Source of the DNA: Halanaerobiaceae bacterium
GTDB taxonomy: Bacteria > Bacillota > Halanaerobiia > Halanaerobiales > Halarsenatibacteraceae
Length of the DNA stretch: 9,259 bases
Direction: 5' to 3'
NCBI GenBank assembly: GCA_003554685.1
Contig: PWHA01000046.1
Coordinates: forward strand, 1 to 9,259
The position numbers and the translations under genes are program-made. Position 1 is the first letter of the stretch. Every line of letters starts with the position of its first letter. The notes below the pieces were generated by a model that saw only the letters and a program-made list of their open reading frames with translations, was not told where the DNA came from and made no database searches. This document shows, piece by piece, positions 5,851 through 9,259 of the stretch.

Positions 5851-7075
5851 TTATTCTTGATGGGTCAGCCAATATTCGGTATAGAACTGAGTTTCATCAC
5901 CTGACCAAATAAATGGTTTTTCTAGGGTCTGCATTCCAACTAGAATTCCATCTTGATTGTAATAATAATCGACAGAAAAGTCCCGACCTGCTTCCTGTAT
6001 TCCCAGCAACCTATTACCTTCGGGGGTGGTTCCATTGAAGATCACCGTTACCTGAACTTCTGTCACAGGATCATAATCAATCACCTGTCCCTCTGTCAGA
6101 ACCGAGAGAGCCAGCGGTGGAAGAAAAACTCCTCCGATTTGGGCGATACCGCTGACAACATTTTTTTCCTCAGGAAAGGCCTCACTACCCTGGGTGATAG
6201 TAGTTTGTTTCTGACTAAGCCAGCGAGGACTGCTGCTCTCTGTTTGGTAAAACTGCTGCATTCCAACACTGACTATACTATTGGTGAAAGTAAAATAACC
6301 ATCATATTGGAGGGTTTTTTTGTTCAGGCTGGCCGGCGACAGATGACCCTGAGACCAGGGGAGGTCAAGCTGTCTAAACCCTAACAATTGAAATTGCTGG
6401 ATGTGGGATAAATGCGGGGAGGTCCCGTGCCAGGTTACCCCAGATCCTGTGCCTATACCGGTAAAACTTTTTTTTGAGGAGGATTCCTGTCTCAACATCA
6501 TAAATCTCAATATTCCTGGCATTTTCTGTTTCTGAATGAAAATAGATGGCATTGTAGGTGGTCCCCTCCAGTGAATAGGGGGCTCTAGATATCCTGAGGC
6601 CAGCTCTAGTTTCCTCCTGTAAAGTAGACAGGAAATCAGGATGAACCCAAAACTCATTAACAAAACCCAGAGAACCTCTCACTACTGTCAAACCTCTAGG
6701 AAGAATTGAATCTCCCATCATGAGGTAATATTTCAAACTGAGAATTGCCTCTCCCTGATATAAAGATACCACATCAGTAACAATCAGTCCCTGTCCCGAG
6801 GTGCCTGGATAATCCTCCTGCCTCCATCTGTTTCCATCTCTATCAACAATAGAGCCTCCTTCATCATCAAAGTATCTATATTTATCATGTGGTATAGATC
6901 CCGACAAACCGTAATGCACAAAGCGCACACCTTCGTTTAACCAGGAGGGGGCAGGATAGTCTTGGACTTCAGGGGAAAAGGCAGGCAGCAAACCATATGC
7001 TCCAACACTTACGCTCCAAAATAAAAAGAAAATCAGACTCAATATAACCCCGGTAACCACTATTCCCCTTTTCAT
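5851..7075 (-). pseudogene. Secreted two-domain protein of unknown function, split by a frameshift at an A8 tract
   Basis: The ATG at 7073-7075 has AGAGG about six bases upstream. Residues 1-27 (MKRGIVVTGVILSLIFFLFW...) are a Sec signal peptide, so the product leaves the cytoplasm. The first frame runs to about residue 202 (IYDVETGILLKK) and enters eight A residues (plus-strand T8, 6468-6475). Deleting one A joins it to the second frame (SFTGIGTGSGVTWHG...) and gives 407 residues ending at 5851. The halves look like diverged copies: PSWLNEGVRFVHYG against PWSQGHLSPASLNKKTLQYDG; WVHPDFLSTLQ against FLPPLALSVLT; EIYDVETGILL against YYYNQDGILVG. The mature part is rich in aromatic and beta-forming residues, with no catalytic motif I recognise. 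It may be pseudogenised, phase-variable, rescued by slippage at A8, or intact with a sequencing error. Confidence 0.75.
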
Positions 7076-7205
7076 GGTGACCTCTTCTAGAAAAGATTTT
7101 AGAAAAATTAAACCCCGTGCTGGAACTAAAAAACCAGGAAAAAATTTTGTTTATTAATTTTTTTATTTTAATTTCTCAAACCAGCAAATTATTTTTAGAG
7201 ATAAA

Positions 7206-7235
7206 ATTATACCATATTTTGTTTAGTATTTCCAA
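7206..7235 (-). promoter_or_regulatory. Promoter of the secreted-protein gene
   Basis: On the minus strand TTGGAA (7230-7235) is followed by an 18-base spacer and TATAAT (7206-7211). The spacer ends in TGG, giving the extended -10 form TGnTATAAT. The leader to the start codon at 7075 would be about 125 bases. Confidence 0.55.
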
Positions 7236-7280
7236 TCTTCAATGTTATATCATGATTATGATAAACGCCAAAAACAAACG

Positions 7281-7316
7281 AACAGCAGACCTAAACTTAT
7301 CCAGCTGCCTGCTGTT
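7281..7316. repeat. Inverted repeat AACAGCAG / CTGCTGTT
   Basis: Two perfect 8-base arms are separated by 20 bases. On the minus strand the right-hand side is followed by CGTTTGTTTTTGG, a loose T-rich tail, so a weak terminator of leftward transcription upstream of the secreted-protein promoter is possible. An operator role is the alternative. Confidence 0.45.
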
Positions 7317-7441
7317 AATTTATTTAACCGGAATATTTTTTTAGGAAAGCAATTAACAGAAATTTCATAGAATATAGACAGGACACACAAAGGTTCCCGC
7401 ACGTAAACCAAATATTTGACTGCTTTTGCGAAATTATTTTT

Positions 7442-7538
7442 CTGGTCATTTGCATTACAATATTAAATCTCTGGTCATTTGTTTTACGATAATAAATCAC
7501 TGGTCATTTACATTACAATATTAAATCACTGGTCATTC
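7442..7538. mobile_element. Three contiguous 29-bp repeats, probable solo end of an IS21-like element
   Basis: Units start at 7442, 7471 and 7500, and a partial fourth starts at 7529. Each opens with CTGGTCATT and ends near AAATC; units 1 and 3 differ at only three positions. The units abut with no spacers, so this is not a CRISPR array. Repeated TGGTCA(T) motifs spaced two to three helical turns apart are characteristic of the transposase-binding termini of IS21-family elements (established knowledge). No istA or istB sequence and no opposite terminus are in the window, so it would be a solo remnant or a small non-autonomous element. The alternative is a set of regulatory operators. Confidence 0.45.
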
Positions 7539-7706
7539 CCCTTTACGGGGAGAAAATGTATGTGTAATGTGTCTGAAAATTTTATTTTTCAAAGAAATAC
7601 GGTAAGATGTTAAGAAACAGAAGAAAATAAAAGAAATGTAGAGGATTAACTTAGTCCAAATTCTTTAATATCAACCATAGGGTTATAAGATGAGCCTAAA
7701 ATTATT

Positions 7707-8063
7707 CTACTCTATCCAGTTGAACGATTTCAGGATACCGTACCTTTCAATCGCAAGAATTGCTTTCCAGTATCTTCTCGCTATAGCATACTCCTTAGAG
7801 TAACTCTCCCATTCCCAGGAAATATCCCAGATCCCTTCCTCGCTCACCTCTTCGGCGAAAAATTTCAAATTCTCCTCTACTAATGCCCCTAATTTATTAC
7901 AAAGTGGATTATCAGGTTTATCAATAAAATTAAGAGGAAGAGCTTTATAACCATCAGACCAGTTTGAAACATCCTTATCTACACAAACCTCCACCAAAAG
8001 CATAATTTTAACTAAGACTTCATTCGGTCCGATACTTTCATGATGAACCCCCTCAAGGCAATT
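7707..8063 (-). pseudogene. C-terminal fragment of an unrecognised Trp-rich protein
   Basis: The frame is open from a stop near 8063 down to TAG (7707-7709). It reads LEGVHHESIGPNEVLVKI, then MLLVEVCVDKDVSNWSDGYK, and near the end IWDISWEWESYSKEYAIARR, then YWKAILAIERYGILKSFN. The first ATG (8001-8003) has no ribosome site, and good protein-like sequence continues upstream of it in frame, so the true start is missing. The closing W-x-I-x-W-x-W pattern and the R-x-Y-W-K-A helix look like the end of a larger, roughly 200-300 residue protein, whose family I cannot name. It lies just after alkD and was probably truncated by a deletion. An alternative is a 98-residue gene from the ATG at 8003. Confidence 0.5.
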
Positions 8064-8073
8064 TTAACAGCAG

Positions 8074-8089
8074 TGCTCAATTGCTCAAT
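8074..8089. repeat. 8-bp exact tandem duplication at the alkD stop codon
   Basis: TGCTCAAT occurs twice in direct succession. The right copy contains the TGA stop (8085-8087, minus strand) of the alkD frame. It is one more of the short tandem duplications seen in this window. Confidence 0.6.
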
Positions 8090-8778
8090 TATTCTTATTA
8101 ATTACTTTCATCCCTTCCCGGGTGCTTAAAGAAGACAGATCGTGATATTGAATGAAATCTTCAACTGCCTTTGGCTCAATTTTAGAGAATTCTCTCAGCG
8201 ACCAGCCAATAGCTTTTTGAATAAAAAATTCATCAATATCTTTCAATTGATTTATGAGAGCAAATAACAGATCAGCATCGGTATTTTCTCGATAGCCCAA
8301 CTGAAATAGCAGGTCAGTTCTCTGCAGCCAGATATTATCTGATTTAACCCATTTTTGCAAACACCCCTCTCTTCCCCGGAAATAATTCAAAATATTTTCC
8401 TGCAAGATTTTTAGCGATTCTATCTACTGTATCCCACCAGGATTTATTGGTTATCATATACTCAAATAAATTAATTATTTCTTCAGTAAAGGGCTTCTCA
8501 TATCTCTCCAAAAGTTCAACTGCAAAATACTGATATTCTCTTTCTTCCCTTTTCCATAATTTTTTTATGACAACAGCTAAATTTTCATAAGCTGGCCTGT
8601 TATCTTTTCGCATAAATTCACGAGTTACTTTTCTTCTGGGGCTGGCTTGAATACCGAAAAATTCAAATTTATTTCTCATATATTTCTTTTGTCCCTCAGC
8701 ATATTCTGAATCGGCTATAGCTTCAAAGGCACATGTGATTTCCTCTATATATTTATCGGGATTAAAATTATCAGACAT
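8085..8778 (-). pseudogene. alkD: AlkD-family DNA alkylation repair glycosylase, one-base frameshift
   Basis: The ATG at 8776-8778 has AAGGAGG six bases upstream. AlkD is an ALK/HEAT-repeat DNA glycosylase that removes 3- and 7-alkylated purines without flipping the base. The first frame (MSDNFNPDKYIEE...) reaches ITNKSWWDTVDRIAKNLAGK and FELFPGKRG. The second begins with CLQKWVKSDNIWLQRTDLLF and continues through FFIQKAIGWSLREF to the stop at 8085. Removing one base near the G4 runs (plus-strand C4 at 8364-8367 or 8374-8377) joins them into 230 residues, the normal family length. The residues known to matter in Bacillus cereus AlkD (Trp109, Asp113, Arg148, Trp187) are all present: W115, D119, R153, W192 in the joined protein. 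Intact active-site residues on both sides argue for a very recent mutation or a sequence error. As given, the product would be truncated before the Arg. Confidence 0.88.
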
Positions 8779-8863
8779 GCTAATCCTCCTTCCCCCTTTC
8801 ATCCTGCCCACTTGCTGTATATTTATATATGCTTTTGCTCTGTTCTGATTTGGTCTGTATAAT

Positions 8864-8918
8864 GCTTTGTTTATAAAGCATTGTGTATAAAGATTGTGCA
8901 TAAAGCTTTGTGTGTAAA
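8864..8918. repeat. 14-bp degenerate tandem repeat upstream of alkD
   Basis: Four successive units are GCTTTGTTTATAAA, GCATTGTGTATAAA, GATTGTGCATAAA (one base shorter) and GCTTTGTGTGTAAA, followed by a partial GCCTTGATAC. They lie about 85 to 140 bases upstream of the alkD start. They may be operator-like copies or simple slippage products. Confidence 0.65.
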
Positions 8919-9017
8919 GCCTTGATACTGCAAAAACAATCTGATAATGATAACTTCAACAGCATAACTTAATTTCCTTTATCTTGAAAATATGTGTGAT
9001 ATTTTTATCTATTGTTC

Positions 9018-9032
9018 TGCCCTATAAGGGCA
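9018..9032. repeat. Inverted repeat TGCCCT-ATA-AGGGCA
   Basis: Six-base perfect arms surround three bases. No T run follows on either strand, so it is more like a protein-binding palindrome or a structured leader than a terminator. Confidence 0.45.
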
Positions 9033-9129
9033 TGGCGGTTTACCTCAGAAATTTTGGGGAAGTGGATCTCTGCTGCTTTTTAGTTTTTTATGTCGAATTT
9101 TCGGGTGGAACCCGGTACCCACCATTATA

Positions 9130-9259
9130 TTATTTTGATTCTAATTCATTTAATTTATCCCTTAGATCAGCTAATAAACTTTTTGCCTTCTGTATCTTCT
9201 CTTCTTCTTTTACAACTTCCTGATATTTTGTCTCTAACATACTCTTCATATCCTGAAAA
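9130..9259 (-). CDS. C-terminal end of a coiled-coil protein (partial)
   Basis: From the right edge the minus strand reads FQDMKSMLETKYQEVVKEEE and then KIQKAKSLLADLRDKLNELE, ending SK and TAA at 9130-9132. All 42 visible residues suit one long amphipathic helix: leucines and other hydrophobics recur every three to four positions among Glu and Lys, typical of a coiled coil. There is no start codon with a ribosome site inside the window, so the gene begins further right. Neither family nor role can be named from this tail. A plus-strand frame over the same bases (8984-9223) is its shadow. Confidence 0.6.
   Translation of the reverse strand, partial: FQDMKSMLETKYQEVVKEEEKIQKAKSLLADLRDKLNELESK

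Larger units (their letters stand above)
7236..7706. other. Gene-free AT-rich region with an inverted repeat and a 29-bp tandem array
   Basis: No credible gene is seen on either strand. Contents: an inverted repeat with 8-bp arms (7281-7288, 7309-7316), a contiguous 29-bp repeat array (7442-7538), and a small TCCCC-TTTAC-GGGGA hairpin (7537-7551) at the end of the array. A short plus-strand frame in the left part (7117-7344) has no ribosome site and a GTG start, and is not accepted. Confidence 0.5.
8779..9129. other. Gene-free region upstream of alkD
   Basis: Besides the alkD ribosome site, a 14-bp degenerate tandem repeat (8864-8918) and a palindrome (9018-9032), I see no gene. No convincing minus-strand promoter for alkD was found. 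On the plus strand TTGCTC (8835-8840) and TATAAT (8858-8863) are spaced by 17 bases, but they lead to no supported gene. A GGTGG/CCACC hairpin (9104-9123) follows the stop of the right-edge gene by six bases but has no T run. Confidence 0.45.

Noticed and set aside
5953..6384. 143-residue plus-strand open frame
   Set aside because: It is antisense to the secreted-protein gene, has no ribosome site, and no recognisable features.
7117..7344. 75-residue plus-strand open frame
   Set aside because: It has a GTG start without a ribosome site, extreme AT-driven composition (Ile, Leu, Asn, Phe), and it lies over the minus-strand promoter.
7442..7538. CRISPR array
   Set aside because: The 29-bp units abut directly with no spacers, and no cas genes are present.
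8835..8863. Plus-strand promoter TTGCTC-N17-TATAAT
   Set aside because: The spacing is good but no supported gene or RNA follows on the plus strand, so I mention it only within the gene-free region.
8984..9223. 79-residue plus-strand open frame
   Set aside because: Its 3' half is antisense to a convincing coiled-coil coding frame on the minus strand, and no ribosome site precedes it.

Overview
The window looks like chromosomal DNA of a low-to-moderate GC Bacillota bacterium. Shine-Dalgarno sites are strong (AGGAGG, AAGGAGG), spacers are AT-rich, and the gene families (ECF sigma factor, AlkD, a GNAT protein resembling YoaP) suit that phylum. An anaerobic halophile such as a member of Halanaerobiales is possible, but this is an impression and not shown. 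Every gene I can support lies on the minus strand, so the window reads right to left.

Layout in the direction of transcription. At the right edge is the 3' end of a coiled-coil gene (9130-9259). A gene-free stretch with a 14-bp degenerate tandem repeat leads to alkD (8085-8778), split by one frameshift. Next is a promoterless C-terminal fragment of an unrecognised Trp-rich protein (7707-8063). A 630-bp gene-free region follows, holding contiguous 29-bp repeats that resemble the terminal arrays of IS21-family elements. A secreted two-domain protein of about 407 residues (5851-7075) is then split at an A8 tract. A four-gene operon comes next: ECF sigma factor, putative zinc-less soluble anti-sigma factor, a helical protein with an Asp/His tail, and a small membrane protein (5227 down to 3785), with a sigma-A-like promoter and a terminator hairpin. 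After it come an alpha/beta hydrolase remnant broken by a 14-bp tandem duplication and two acetyltransferase genes, the second fused to a thioredoxin-like tail. A gap with two doubtful gene remnants precedes an FtsX/MacB-type ABC permease (349-1593). A degenerate repeat array then separates it from the first 14 codons of a second permease at the left edge.

Two themes stand out. First, the sigma operon looks like a self-contained regulatory module whose last three products share helical motifs and resemble no standard zinc-type ECF/anti-sigma pair. Second, the window is unusually rich in short tandem duplications (8 to 29 bp) and in single-base or short-duplication frameshifts. Two clear genes are broken by one base and one remnant by 14 bp. 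This could mean active decay, slippage-prone or phase-variable tracts, or residual assembly error, and the sequence alone cannot decide.
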